Notes: generated by a model not told the origin, from the letters alone. A stretch of 64,000 bases of DNA from Paraspadella gotoi (GCA_051294375.1 CM119264.1:17310278-17374277); one strand, 5' to 3'. Counted from the stretch's first letter, positions 35,411 through 48,829 are shown. Translations and numbers: made by a program.

Positions 35411-36993
35411 TCGGGGGTGGTGTTGATAGGAGGAAAATCGATTAACCTTTAAAAGTCGGGAAACGGCAAATGTTTACAATATTTACAAATAAAAACATCG
35501 TCTTCACGGCTCAATTTTCTGATTTATGAATTAAAGAAACATATTACATAAATTATAGATTTAAATGTTTTCCTCGTGGTGAAATCATCGATTTGAAAAA
35601 AAAAAAAAACTCGTGGGAAAGGTTACTTTTGAATCTTCTAACCTCTAAGCTGTGAGAGATGATGAACACTGAACAATTTTTTTTGGAACGCCTAGCGGAA
35701 GATGACAGCGTTTCAAAACAAGCGACGGGAAAAGATAGATTTCTTTAGCGACTTATGGAAAGGAGGAGGAAAAAAATACGTTTTAAGAAAATTGTAGGGG
35801 ATGGTTAGAAACATCGAGCTGATCGTGTGAAAAGACTAGTTACGGGAGAGGGTAAAAGAGGAGGAGAAAAAAAGGGGCGCGTCGTGAGAAGTGAAAAGCC
35901 TCGGGCGTGGAAGGAAATAAATTCCTATCGAAGAAGTGAAGAGTCTCAGTTTGTGAAAACTCTTCGACACGAAAGACTCGGGTGAAGAATGATGATTGAG
36001 ACAAATAAAAAAAAAAAGAGCAAAGCGAAGCGAAGAGGAAAACGAGAGAAGAATGACGGGACGAAAAAGAGGAAAATATACATCTTTTTTATAAAAAAAA
36101 AAAAGATGAAAAAAATAGAAAAGCGAAAATTTGATAGGCGCAAATCCCAGATCGGAAAGGAGGGGAAAAAATGTTGAGAAAATGTGAAGGAGGAGGATTG
36201 AGAGAATGGAGGGAGGGAAAAAGGAAGGAGGTGGGGGAGAAATAAAAAAGGAGACAGTGTAGCTAGCGTGAAAAAGCTGATTGTACATGTGGATGAGAAA
36301 AAACATTATGGTAGGATTTTTTTAAATTTGATTCGAAGTCAATTTAATGTGATACCAAAAAACATCATGCTAAATATTGTTATGGCTTTGGTATTGCATT
36401 GAATTCATTTTATGATGCTTTTATATATTTTCAATTAACCTTATGTTAATGATAATGATAATGATAGTCTTAAATTAAATAGCATTCTTTAATCTTTTAT
36501 TTGTTTTAAATTAAACCTCTCATTTTTTTAGCTTTCGAAAGTAATGATATATACAAATGGGCGAAGTAAAAAGCACTAATGAAACATGAAACGAAGCAAA
36601 GAAAAGCAGTTAAAGCAGCATTGAAGGGAAATAGAAAAGAGTAAACCTTCGTCGTTGTCGAAGGCCGAAAGGTGAGAGATGAAAAGAACTAGAAAACGAA
36701 TGAGCAGAAGAAATGAAGGAATGGTGTGATCAGTGAATCATTGACTGGAAAAAACTCTTGTTCTCCCCTCTGTCTCTGCTCCCTGGCCATTTAAAAAAAA
36801 AATTTGAGGAGAGAGACACAGAGACCGATCGAGAGGGTGTAAAAGGAAGAGTGAAAGAGTGAGAGAGGGAGATGTGAATAAAATTTTGGCGTTTGAATAA
36901 TTCATTAATTTCCGCCGTCGAATCGCGAAATTCAAACTCATCCCTCGTCGGGGCTTTTTAGGTCGTCAAAACCGGAAGCGAGCGGATGGGGAG

Positions 36994-37057
36994 CGGGGCG
37001 CCGTTCAAAGGGGGCGTCGTTCAATGGGGCGTCGTTCAAAGGGGGCGTCGTTCAAAT
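36994..37057. repeat. Short tandem array of a ~16-18 bp unit
   Basis: About four head-to-tail copies of ggggcgtcgttcaaa with small changes (the first is ggggcgccgttcaaag). It lies in an intron of the Ig-receptor model. Confidence 0.8.
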
Positions 37058-38389
37058 TTGGATTGGCAAGTTGGGAATTGGGGACTGGTATGGGGAGACT
37101 GGAGAAGTTGGATTGGGAAGCAGCTAGAACAGGGAAAGTGGATTTAAGACTTGTTCTAGTGGGGCCGATTCAAGAGAATGTTAAAAAAAACCGCAAAGAA
37201 GGTGTGGAAAAATCGTTAATGTGGTTGGAAAGGAGAAAGGGAGACGGTGAAGGGGGGAAGATATGAGAATAGAAATAGGAAAACGGGAAGGGTGTGATTG
37301 AGAAGGAAAATAGGAGAAGAGACGAATAGGGAAGTAATTAAATGAATAAATTGAGCAATATAAGCCACATTATACTCGGTCAAAAAAGGAAACAAAATCC
37401 TAACAAAAATCCCAATGAAAACTCAGTCAATTATCGTTTATTATTTCAGTGACTTAAATTAAAATCCATCTTTTTAAATTGCCAAATCAATTTTTGCTTG
37501 ATGATTGGGTGACGGAGGAAAACATCCAAGAGGAAGGGAGGAAAGTGAGGAAGGAAGAAGGAAGAAGAAACGATGAAAGGAAGAGTTGGTGAAATAGAAA
37601 TTATAGTCGGGGCGTGAGGAAATAAATTGAGGAGGATCGAAGTGAGTTGAAAATTAAATTAAGGATTTTGAGGGGCGTGGAAATTGAGGTTGGGAATGTG
37701 GTGCAGATCTCGAAGCAGCGGGGAGTCAAAGCGGTAAGAGAGGATGAGGTGAGGGCGATGGTTACTGGGTAAGGTTTAGATCGGGTATGAGAGGAGAGGT
37801 GGGAAATTTATACGGAAGATGAAATTTCTTTGCCATATTGTGAATAAAAACTCGACGTAGACTTTTCCTGTGCTGCTCAGCCTCATTTCAATTACTGAAT
37901 ACGCTAAGACACCTCTACTTAATTATCCGCACTTTCCGCGTTGCCCCAAACGTATGCCGACTCTGGGTAAACGAGACGGGACCGCTTCATACAGAAGTCG
38001 GTCATTGAGGCTCCTAAGCTTAAGATGCATCGAAAGCAGAACTGTAAACTTGGTAAAATATTTCTACACGCAATGGATAAATTCAAAAGGAAAAAAAAAA
38101 GGAAATAAAAGAAAGAACAAAGAGAGCGAGTGAGGAAGAAAATGTGAAACATAGAATCTGTTTTTCACTCTGATTTGTTAAAAAGCTTTTCTATGTTAGA
38201 ATTTATGAGTGCAAAGAGAGAACGGGGATTGAGAGAGAGCAAAGCTAAGGAAAAACAAAAACAAACCAAAGATTCTGGTTTTTCTTCGAAGAGATCAAAC
38301 GGTTTGACAAGCTTTTTGGCGCTTAGAGAGAAATCCATCTGCACGCCGGGAAAGAAAAAAAAACTGAATCTATGCTAAGAGTGGAAGCG

Positions 38390-38490
38390 GATGAGTGAGT
38401 GAGAGAAAGAGAGATGAGGAGGAGAGAGAAGGAGAGAAGAGAGAGAGAGGAGAAGAAAGGAGAGAGACGAAGAGAGAGGAGAGCAGAGAT
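38390..38490. repeat. GA-rich tract
   Basis: Interrupted GAGAGA/AGGAGA sequence. Reading frames over it are compositional. Confidence 0.85.
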
Positions 38491-41400
38491 CGGCAGAGGA
38501 GGAAAGAAACGGAAGAAGCGTCTGGGGGGAGAGAGGTGCGGGCTGGGGCCTGCCGGGAGGAAAGAGAGACTATCTGAGGAAAGACCGTGAGGAGTGACGA
38601 CGAGACGAGAGCAGATCGAGAACTGCCCCCACTTACTTCCCTGTGGGCAAAAGGAGTTGCCGAAAAAAAATGAACGGAGAGATATTCGTATCCGCAAGAC
38701 ATTGGAACCGACGCGCGGCTCCAGAATTTGTGGGAAACCTTGAAGAGAAAAAGGGAAAATTATGCGGTGAGGGAAAAGCGGGACACGGAGGCGGGAGGGG
38801 GGGGGGAGAATCATGGTCGTATACAAATCTCACTTTTTTTGGGCATTCTCCATATTTTCGGTGTCAAGCCCGATGAACATAGGGGTTTTACTGTTTTATT
38901 GTTTGGTCTTATTTGGTCATAAGGTATATTCTTTAACACCACAAGTAGCAGAAGGTTTTATCGTTAGTCTTCAGGAAGAATATTTTTCTTGATATTTTTT
39001 TAACAAAAAACCGTGACCTATCACCGATCAATAAATTTGGTTTTATTTCCGTCTATTTTAGTCCCGTCAGCTCGTAACGATTTCAAAACGAAAATGGAAA
39101 GAAAAGAGGGAGAGGGAGAGAGAAAGAGAGAGAGGAGGATGGATCCTGAGCCCGAAGCGACTATTAAGGCAGGAGCCGATCTTAATTTTTGGACGGCGGA
39201 GTCGGCATCCATTTTGAATTTTAGTTATTAAATTTTGATATGAATAAAACCGCCCTTAGCTGTTAAAATTATCCATCGAAGACTTTTTAGCGTGATATTT
39301 TCTATGCCTACAAATGAGTTAGTAATGTAAAAAATAGCGGTTTGTAAGAATTTATTATTTTTATCTGGTTGTATAACCTAAATATAACTTATATTACCTA
39401 TATCAGTAGTTGTGACTGTTGTGACGGACGCACTATCTACTAGTATCTAGTATATCTGTAACAGTTTGCCAGTTTGCCAGTTTGACGTCTCGTATCGCAT
39501 GTGATATTTATGAAAATCACCATGAAGAATAGGATATTTGAGGTAAGAGTCAATAGTAAGCTCTCGAGGTCTATTAAACAAGTTATTTCGTTGTTTTGCC
39601 AAGGACTCCTTGATCTATTGCCTACCCACCGGCGACGTTTCCGCCGTCTCAACACCACCCCTGCCGCCGCCGCCGCCGCCGCCGACCCGACGCCGCCGCA
39701 TTCTTAAAACGATGACCTCTTGTTTACGGTTGCCTTTTCTCTCAGATTCCAAGTCGTAAAAACAAAACAAAGTCGATGCTGAGGAAAAAAAAAGGGTGAA
39801 ACGAGCCAAATGTTGTCGTACGCCTGATTTATTGCGCCGCGAGTGTTTTCGAACGAAACTACATCATTTTATTGTCGTGGGTTTTCGTCCCTAAATTCCG
39901 ATGGAAACTCGTATTTCAATGCAGCATTTGGATTTTTGAACGACATGTGTTTCGAACCTCAGCTGACCCAATAAACTTATTTGTCTGTAGACGTTGAAGA
40001 TTTCGCTCTCTCTCTCTATTCTATATAATGATCAGTGAGTATTGATTTTGTTCATCATCACGTTGTACTGTATGTGAATATCGTATATATTTCAAAAAAA
40101 ATTATACAGTGAATTTTTCTTGACAAAATCTATTACCAGATATAAAAGTGAAAGTAAAGAAAAAACGGTTAATATAAAATAAGAGGAAGCACGAAGTGTG
40201 CAAATGAAAGTCGCTGATGAAACGGAGAAAGAACCAGAACTGAGCGAGGCCTAAGGAAAAAAATATAAAGGATAAGGAAATGGCATAAAATACGCGGCCA
40301 ACATGAGAACGAACAAGAGTCAATCGATAATAAAAAAAAAAGCCATGTTGCCAATGAAAAACTAAGCGCAATAAATTTTTTTTAATGATGCAAAACCATG
40401 ATGTCTGACCAAGACGCAGACAAAGATACATGAAGACGACGACAACGACGACGACAAACGACGACATCGACGACGACATCGACGGCACCTGACAAAGACC
40501 AACTTTTTTTCACCAACGACAGAAGAAGAAAACCTGGAACGGAACCCGAAAACCAGAGACTAATGGAACCGGCGATAGGGGAGTTTTCTCCTTTTTTTTT
40601 TCTGAAAGAAATGTGGGATGAGGAAAGGAAAGAAAGAAAAAAGAAATCGAGGAAACGCGTTAAAGACACTCAAATTGGTCAGATGATTTTTAAAAGGGAT
40701 TCGTATAAGATTAGTGCTTTCTTGAAACACTAAAAAAATCTAAAAAGCGGAAAAGTGAGAGCATTTCTCAAATTTATCTGCCTCTATAATGTGAGAATAG
40801 GTTACGACGATCTTTTAGTAGACCATAAATCATCAATGTGAGATTTATGTCGGATTCATAAAAAAATAAATCAAATATTTTTATAATAAAAAAAAATTTG
40901 TTCTCGTTAGATACATTGTTCACCCACTTCGTCCACCTTTCGGAGACTCGTATGGTTTTCTCCGTCTGTCTTTCTAACAGAAATACTTAGGTAAAGAAAA
41001 AAAAGTTTTGCAAACGGAAGGGGTTAAAACCGTCGAATGGAAAAGGGAGGCGAGTGGCTCCAGCTGCGGCAAAGATAGCGGCGGTGTCGGCGGGCGGTGT
41101 CGGCGGTCGCGGCGGCGGCGACGACGACAACGACGACGACAACGACGACGCCGGCTCCGGCGGCCAGTAAACCTCAATCCGAGTAAAAAAATTCCTCTAG
41201 GAAATCTCCAGGAAGAAGAGGGAAAGGCACTTTCGTCGCCGCTCCGCCCTAATTGCGCTTTTGAGAGACATTTAGTGTTAATTAAAGGGTTTTTGAGAGG
41301 AAAAGGGTCGGACGAAGGGGGGAAACCCGTGACAGGGGTGCCAAGGCTTCGAGAAAAGTGTTTCGGAGACTCTGAAGATAGTTTCGAGAGAGGAAAGGAA

Positions 41401-41626
41401 AGATGGATGGAGGTTGGTGGCGGAAAAAAATGAAATTTTGGATACAGATGGTGTCAGTTTTATTTAAATTAAAAGACAAATACATTAGGAGTAAATGGAC
41501 TTGAGTTTATTTTTTACTATGAACCATATTGAATACACTCGTTTGATTGAAATTAGTATTTTTAAGGGAGTTGGATTTTAAGCTTAATAGAACGAGCTAA
41601 GCCTCCCCAATACCTCGTCCACTTAC

Positions 41627-41773
41627 GCGGCATCTCAGATTGGAACCGAAGTGAGAGTAGTGAACTTTGAAGGCGAATCTGCTGCTGAGAATCGAAGTGT
41701 TGGGGTCGAGAAACGCGTCCAGGGGCTGAGGGGGTCGGGAACGGGGTCCTTGCGGGTTGCTGGGCTGCTCCAT
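41627..41773 (-). CDS. Ig-superfamily receptor exon: second half of an Ig domain
   Basis: Forty-nine codons, phase 0 at both ends, acceptor gacaag and donor gtaagt. A Pro-rich stretch (PQGPRSRPPQPLDAF) is followed by SSRFAFKVHYSHFGSNLRCR, an E-F strand region with the closing cysteine. It pairs with the exon at 43256-43159, which carries the B and C strands of the same domain. Confidence 0.68.
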
Positions 41774-42997
41774 CTTGTCGGTGGGTGGGGGCGAAGGAAA
41801 CGAAAAGGGGCAATCATTATTGATAAATGAAAATGAAATGAAAAGGCTTGTTTTTTTTTACTCTTTCCTTCTTCATCGTTTTCACACTTTTTCTCATTTT
41901 GTCCTGAGAATGTGTTTAACCCTGATATCGTTTTAAAGTTTGTTAATTCCAGAATCATCGTTCATTTTGTTAAAAACGATTTTATATCGAAAGGCATCGT
42001 TATTCCATAATTTTCCGGGGATCGACTTTAATCATTTATTCCAACTTTCAACGAGAAATAAAATTGTTTGTAGTAATCAACTTTGAAAAACCATTTGAGC
42101 GTCAATTCCGCCGAAATCTTCACTTTCGATTTAATTAAAAATTGGCTCACGGGTTTTTAGGATTTTACCTTCAGGTCCGGAATCTGTTTGTAGTAGATTT
42201 TATAAAAATCATTTCGCCGAAGAACCCAACCTACGAGTTATTCTTTTTCAGCTTTTGCTATTTTTTTTTTTGGTTAAAAAACTGCGAAACTCGTCACGTG
42301 ATTCGCCTCGCGTGATCTCCCGCGCGAATTAAATCTCGTGACGGTGATCCTTTCAAATGAATAATGAACTTTTGAGCCTTCGACTCTTCGACTCGACCTC
42401 CTCTACGACGCGACGCCTTTTCTCCCGTACCTTACCTTTTATCCTCACCCGTCTCCCTCAGCTATTTCGCTTCTTTCTTCTCTTTTCTTCTGGACACATT
42501 TTATTTCTTTTTTTTTCAGTCTTTGAGGTTGTTGCAAATTGAAAACAGTAAAATGTACATATTCTCCCTACAACGATTTTCCCAGCTTTTCGTAATCGTT
42601 TTTTTAATTATTAAAAGAAGATTATTTTTTATCAAAGTAATCTTTCGTTTTTTTTTAGCCTATCTCTCAGAATAATTTTCATTTATCCAACTGAGTTCAT
42701 ATGACTTTTAATCCTCTCTGATCCCCCTCCTCTTCCTCTCTCGCCCACTTCTCGCGCTCATATTTCAGCATTTCTGAAAATTCCGTCTCGCGAAATTTCA
42801 AAGAAAGAAAAAAAAATCCGAGTTGCTCTTTCTTTTTCGACCTTGAATTGTGAAAGTCAACAATTAAATCAAAATTTGAATTCAAGGTTTTTCTTCTTTA
42901 GAGAAGGATATTGGACTTAATATGTATGTTTGACATCGTATTTGTTTGTGCTTGCACTGTGTGGTACAACTACTCTGTTAAGAGTAATTGCACTTTG

Positions 42998-42999
<2 letters not shown>

Positions 43000-43037
<38 letters not shown>

Positions 43038-43058
43038 CCTCTCTCTCCTTTCTCTCCT

Positions 43059-43127
<69 letters not shown>

Positions 43128-43150
43128 TTTCCCTTCCTCCCTCTCTCTCC
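43000..43150. repeat. CT mosaic next to an Ig exon donor
   Basis: About 150 bp of CT with CCTCTC and TTT interruptions. It starts only a few bases beyond the donor of the exon at 43256-43159. Confidence 0.9.
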
Positions 43151-43158
43151 CCAGCCAC

Positions 43159-43256
43159 CTGCTTGGAGTGGACAGTCTCGTTGTCGCGCACCCAAACCAT
43201 TTCCGGTGATGGAGACCCCGCGAACTCCACGCGGCAATTCAGTTGAACGTTCATGT
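43159..43256 (-). CDS. Ig-superfamily receptor exon: first half of an Ig domain
   Basis: 98 nt, phase 1 in and phase 0 out, acceptor ctcaccctag, donor gtggct. It encodes DMNVQLNCRVEFAGSP followed by PEMVWVRDNETVHSKQ: a B-strand Cys, the G-x-P-x-P turn and a C-strand Trp, which is a textbook Ig arrangement. It joins in phase to 46539-46476 upstream and 41773-41627 downstream. The intron next to its donor is a long CT mosaic. Confidence 0.75.
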
Positions 43257-44889
43257 CTAGGGTGAGGGATTGGAAAGGGATTGGGAAGGAAGCAAGGAAG
43301 GGAAGGAATGTCAGGAGAGTGTGAGGTACGGAGTTACGGAGAGAGGGAGGAAGAAAAGGAAAGAGATGGAAGGAAAGGAGGAAGGATACTTGAGAAAGAA
43401 AGGAAGGAAGAATGAAAGTAGAGAGGGGAGGAAGGGAGTAAGAGTGAAAGAAAAAGGTGAGAGAAGGAGAAAAAAAAAGCATTAGGAATTTGCGACAGAT
43501 GAAACAGGGAGGGCAGCGAAGGAGGAAAGGAATAAAAGACTGCAAGATTGATGAAGGAAAGGAACGAGTTTCGAATGTGAAGGAGGTCATAAAGAATTGA
43601 GTCGTTTTGAGGACAAAAGGGTGGAAAAAAAAACTTGAAATCTGAAAAGAAAAAAAAAGAAAGAAAAGATTTAGGAAATGCGCTCGACTGAGGATTATTA
43701 AAAATTATTATTTCGGGCTTTTTAATAAAAATCTTTGTTAAAATTACGTTCGTAAAATACATATAGGAAGGCGTGAAAGTATCTAGCTTGATAAGTGTAA
43801 TCGAACCGTCCCCGACTCGTTTGTCGACAAAGAACTCAACACCTAATTAAAGTCGAAAAAATATGGCGAGAATTTTGGCAGGTGGTTTACTGGTCAGTAC
43901 GGAAGTGTTAGTTTCGCAAAGAGTCAGTGAATGAGGAGAAGTGAAATCTCCTAATGGAAACAAGTCAGTTGGATAAACGGAGGAAGATTTTCACAATTTT
44001 TCACGAATTCATGTATTCACTTGATAAAAAAAGATAGCAGACGAGTTAGTGAATGGAGAAAAGCAGATGTAATGCAAGTATAATTTATACTATAAAAGGG
44101 AAAAAGAAATAAAAAAGAAAACAAGAAAAAAGAAAAAAAAAGAAAAAAAAGAAAACCAGAAAAAAAAAGAATGAAACTAGAAAAATAAGAATGAAACAAA
44201 AATAGGAAAAACTGGAAACTGGAAAGTAAGTTTTTCGCTTGACATGAAACAAATTTTTAAATTCTCTATTTATATTTGGAAGAATAAGCAATTAAAATAG
44301 TAATAGACTGAGAGATGCTGAATATGATTTTAGAGATACGTTTAACAAGTGAAGAGAGAGTGTCTGATTAAAACTAATCAAGAGGTTCCTTCAAAGATGA
44401 AGCGCAAGTGTCCCGCGAGATTCATAACTTTCATAAATTCCCTTTCTTTTTTTCATCTCTCTCTCTCTCTCTCTCTCCCTCTCTCTCGTCAGATCTCCCT
44501 CGGACTATTTTTTGTAATGAAATAATTTTTTTCAACATTTCTTCAACTAGTAATAAATTCTTTGATCGTATTTTTTTTATTAGTACCGATGGGAGGCGGC
44601 CTCTTTATCTTTAATTCCTTTAAATTATTTAAAGCTACCTTCAAAATGTTCGCCCGACTTATTATTTAGCTTATTTTTTACTGTTTTTCTTGTTTGCAAA
44701 ATATTTCTGTCGCAGCTTTTGGAAGAAGAAAAAAAAAACCCGAGAAAAAAAATATGACTTTAAACACTCGGACTCCCACTACCGCCTCCTGCTCGCTTTG
44801 TTCTGCTCAAATTAAACTTTTCTCTCCAGTTTCAAAGTTTTTTCGTGTTTTGATTTTTAATTATCTCAAGGCAAAGAGAGAACGGGGAA

Positions 44890-44891
44890 GC

Positions 44892-44950
<59 letters not shown>
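44890..44950. repeat. (GA)n microsatellite
   Basis: A pure GA run of ~52 bp, intronic to the Ig-receptor model. Confidence 0.93.
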
Positions 44951-45189
44951 GAGCACGAGCGGGTATGGGAGGGAGAGAAAAGTCTGGAAAATGAAAACAA
45001 ATGGAAGCCGTGATTAATCTCCATCGATAAAAAAAAAAGGAGAAATAAAAACAAAGCTCCGAATGAAAACTGGGAAGAAACCACGAGGAGAGATTCTTTT
45101 TTACTAACTTCGCTCTAACGAGTTCGTTGTTTATATTCATCTCTTTTTTTTTGTGCGACCTCACATTTCTTTTTTCTAGGAAATACAGA

Positions 45190-45520
45190 GTTTTTCTCTT
45201 TTTCCTTTACTTTCTTTCTCTTTCTCTTGTTTTTTCTTTCTATCTCTCATTCTTTTTTTCTTTCTCTTATTCTTTCTTTCTATCTTTCATTCTTTTTCTC
45301 TTTCTCTTATTCTTTCTTTCAATCTCTCATGCTTTTTCTCTTTCCCTTATTCTGTCTTTCTCTCTCTCATTCTTTTTCTTTTTCTCTTATTCTTTCTATC
45401 TATCTCTCATTCTTTTTCTCTCACTCTATATCTCTTTCTCTTATTCTTTCTTTCTATCTCTCATTCCTTTTCTCTTTCTCTTTTTCTCTCTTTCTATCTC
45501 TCATTCTTTTTCTATTTTTA
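45190..45520. repeat. CTTT/TCTC minisatellite-like pyrimidine block
   Basis: Tandem degenerate units of roughly 28-32 bp of the kind tctttctatctctcattctttt. They produce the long Phe/Leu/Ser frame on the plus strand, which is not a gene. Confidence 0.82.
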
Positions 45521-46249
45521 ACGCTCTTTTCGGTTATATTTTCACCTTTCCCCCCCCCTCCGCTCGCAGCCCGCGAATTTTCTCCCAACGGACTTGCCAC
45601 AACCATCTTTTCTCGTCATTAGGTTTTCCCTGCATCGCAAATGAGGTTCCTTCTTTTTATTTAATTTTTTTTCTCGCCATTTTCCTTTTGTATTTTATTC
45701 CTTTTTTTTCGCCCTTCCCATTTCCTTGTAAACCAGCTCTGACTCTGCCAGAATTTTGTTGTCTTTTATATTATTTCTTTCATCTTAATTTTTTTAGGGA
45801 TTTTTTTTCTTTTTACGCGTTGAAGTTCTTTCAAACTGGGGCAAGTTCTAAAGACGACTGGGACGATGAAGAAAAAACTCATTTAAAATTTTCTTACGTT
45901 TCTTTTCACCCTAGGCTTTTCCTCTCCTCTCTCTCTCCTCTCTGTCTCTGTCTCTGTCTTTCTCTCTCTCTCTCTCTCTCGTTCTCTCTCCGTCCGACGG
46001 TCTCAGCTTCTCTTCTCCTCTCTCTCGGTCCTCCATCGTCGTCAATCATCTCTCGTCTATCATCTCTTCGTCTCTCTCTCTCTCTCTCTTCTTTTTCAAA
46101 TTCAATTTTCTTTTGCACCGAGTATGATTCTATATAAGTTTTCTGGTTATTTACTTTAATAATTCCAGAACATAACTGAAATGGAGTCTCGAAATTTAAT
46201 TATGGTCGTTTCATTGCCTTTGTGCACCTAAATTTTTTACCAGGTTTTC

Positions 46250-46268
46250 TTTCATTTTCTTTCTTTCT

Positions 46269-46327
<59 letters not shown>

Positions 46328-46362
46328 ATCTTTGCTTTCTTTCTTTCTTTCTTTTTTTCTTT
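46250..46362. repeat. (CTTT)n microsatellite
   Basis: About twenty-five copies of TTTC with single interruptions, about 110 bp to the left of the Ig exon at 46476-46539. Confidence 0.93.
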
Positions 46363-46475
46363 CACCGAGTATTTTCTCTTTTCAAACCGAACACGAAGTT
46401 CCTTTTATCTTTCATTGTTCTACTTTTCCTTTTTTTTTCTTTCCTTCTCGTTCCCCATTGTCGCGTTTTTCTCAC

Positions 46476-46539
46476 CTTCTTTCAAATGACCCAAATGAGT
46501 TGGCAGGCAGTGAGGCACCCCGATTACGATCAGCGCCGC
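46476..46539 (-). CDS. Ig-superfamily receptor exon: G-strand and linker between two Ig domains
   Basis: 64 nt, phase 0 in and phase 1 out, acceptor ctctttcag, donor gtgaga. It reads AALIVIGVPHCLPTHLGHLKE. Joined to the preceding exon it gives YKCSNLLQ-AALIVIGVP, the end of an Ig domain, and LKE-D starts the next one. The same gene model is supported by three consecutive phase matches. Confidence 0.65.
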
Positions 46540-47278
46540 CTGAAAGAGAAAGCGGGAAAGGGGAGAAGGGGTAAAAGGTTGGAGGGCGGGGGTGAAGAGA
46601 GTGGGTTGAGGGGCGTGGAGAAGAAAAAAAAATCTCAGTAGGATTTCTTTTTTCAAAAAAATCAATTAAAAAGGCGAGACGAGAAAAGGGAGAGTTTTTT
46701 ATCCTTTTATGCTTTCGGTTTTTTTTTTCCATCCCCTCATTTTATTTCTTCACACAATCTTCATTTGCTTCGTAATTCAAAAAAGAAGAAAAAAAGAAAA
46801 GTTCATTAGGGAGAAAGGAAAATCCTCTCGTCTCGATTTCGGTAGTGTTGTATTATCGTCTATGTTGTTGTCGTCGTCGTTCTCGTTAACTTTTTCGTCT
46901 TTGTCATCGAAGTATTCGCTGTCGTCGTCGTCGTCGTCGTCGTCCCTGTAATCGTCCACTTTATGTGAGTCGTAACCCGCACCCTTTCATTTCGTTTTTT
47001 TTTTGTTTCACCCGACAAAAAGAGACGGAAATTGAGCCTGCAGTTTTGTTAATTTAGTAACTTAATTAGTAACAATGTTTGTTAAAAATAAGTGGACGTT
47101 TGTTTTTTTTTTTAAATTTTCTTTCTTATCCGCTGTCTCACACATCAGTCTACTTAAAAATTATTTTGTTTGTCCATAAGTTGTCTATTCTCTTCTGCGC
47201 TTTTTTAACGAAACTCAATAGATTGAATGTACAACATAAAAGCTCCCGATAAGGCAGTAATTGATGTTAATGGGCGAC

Positions 47279-47375
47279 CTGCAAAAGGTTGGAGCATTTG
47301 TAGATCCCAGCGTCAGTCAGTTGCGCCTCGTGAATCGTCAGCGAATATTTGATGATAATTCGCTCCGTCGTCGGC
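47279..47375 (-). CDS. Ig-superfamily receptor exon: E-F strands of an Ig domain
   Basis: 97 nt, phase 2 in and phase 0 out, acceptor ctgaagg-complement cttcag, donor gtcgcc (weak). It encodes IIIKYSLTIHEAQLTDAGIY followed by KCSNLLQ, with the diagnostic L-x-I...D-A-G-x-Y-x-C signature. This is the most 5' exon found; the first part of this domain and the signal peptide must lie further right, perhaps beyond the retrotransposon. Confidence 0.72.
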
Positions 47376-47523
47376 CTGAAGAAAAGAGGGGGAAAGAGAG
47401 GTAGGAATTAGAGAAGAAGTAAAGAGAGAAAAGAGAAGGAAGATTATCATAAGAATATCATATAAGAATATCATAAAAATATCATAATTTAAATGTTTTT
47501 TGTCATTTATTTATCTTCTCCTC

Positions 47524-47524
<1 letters not shown>

Positions 47525-47605
<81 letters not shown>
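47525..47605. repeat. (CT)n microsatellite
   Basis: Two adjoining CT runs separated by a single G. Confidence 0.93.
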
Positions 47606-47606
<1 letters not shown>

Positions 47607-48240
47607 GGATCTTCCTACGGTAGGCCATTTTTTTTTCCACTCCATACTTTGTAACTTCTGCCTTCACTTTATTCGACTTTTTTTTTCTTGCCTCGCCGAC
47701 TGCAGTTCGCTTTTCCGCCTTCCTTTCTTTTCCTTTCCTTCTCTCTCGTTCCCTTATTTCCTCTGGCTTTGTCATTATTAAACATTTCCATCATCCCTTA
47801 GTAACATTTCTTTGTTCAGCTCTTGATCCTCCTTCTTCTTCTTTCTTCATAACGCCACCTTGCCTTCGATTGCAAAAAGAACATTGGCGGATGAGGCAGT
47901 TAAAAAAAAAGACGAAATCAAGCGAAAAAAAATAAAATATGAAAAGGATGCTCTATGGATGTACCCTGGCCGATGTGGCCGTTAATGCTTAATAGTTCTC
48001 ATCTCTTTTATGTTTTCTTCTTTTCTCCTGTCCGTTTAAGTAGGAATCATTTGGCCTATCCTCCCCCTTCTCCTTCCCCTTCTCCTTCTTCTTCCTTCTT
48101 CTTTCTTTTCTTTCTTTCTTTCTTTCTTTCTTTTTCTCTTCTTTCTTTTCTTTCTTCTTTTCTTTCTTTCTTCTTTATTTCTCTCTTTTTCTCTGTCTTC
48201 CTCCCCTCTCTTTACGCCCAAGAAAAAAATGTTCATAAAG

Positions 48241-48290
48241 NNNNNNNNNNNNNNNNNNNNNNNNNNNNNNNNNNNNNNNNNNNNNNNNNN
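48241..48290. other. Assembly gap of 50 N
   Basis: Fifty unknown bases flanked by a pyrimidine-rich stretch on the left and poly(A) on the right; no duplicated flank was seen. Confidence 0.97.
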
Positions 48291-48829
48291 AAAAAAAGCG
48301 TGGAGAAAGGGATGAAGCGGCGAACTTTTTTTTTTAAGCGATGGTAAGTTAGACCTTTTATATCCTTTTATAGCCCTTTCGGTGGAGGGAGAGGATGATG
48401 AGGAAGAGCAAGGGTAAAAGTAGTAGAAGGAGGCCGAGGAGAAGGTTTTATGTCTTCCCTGTATTTTCTCGCCCGCTCGTTTTTATCCGTCACTACGATC
48501 GCGAAGTGAGCCGATCGGGGGGAAAAAAATGAGCCGATCAAAACTGAAACTGTTCGAGCTTGAGTCTCAGGTAGCGAGAGACGAACTGAATCGAAGATGA
48601 GGTAAGGTAAGGTGAGTTGATCGAGAATCAGGCTCTTGGGAAGCGAGATTCTCTGAATATTTCTCACGGGTTGAATGATGAGTTATCTATTTATTCTTTT
48701 ATAATATACGTATATATTCAATTGAATTATTTTGAATTTCATAAATAAAGGGGAAAAAACTGAACCAAAGCAGTGAACTGGGGCGATACTAACGATAAAT
48801 AGTGTGAGAGAGAGAGAAAGAGAGAGAGA

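Noticed and set aside
38625-38740. A minus-strand exon candidate with frames such as RFQCLADTNISP
   Set aside because: Splice-like ends exist, but the frame that fits the phase of the neighbouring Ig exons reads poorly, and joining 41627 directly to 35051 gives a better Ig domain.
42970-43590. A 206-codon minus-strand frame
   Set aside because: Only the 43159-43256 part is a real Ig exon; the rest runs through the intron and the CT mosaic.
45127-46137. A 336-codon plus-strand frame rich in Phe, Leu and Ser
   Set aside because: It is made by a pyrimidine repeat block and a T-rich stretch; hydrophobicity comes from TTT/CTT/TCT codons and not from real membrane helices.
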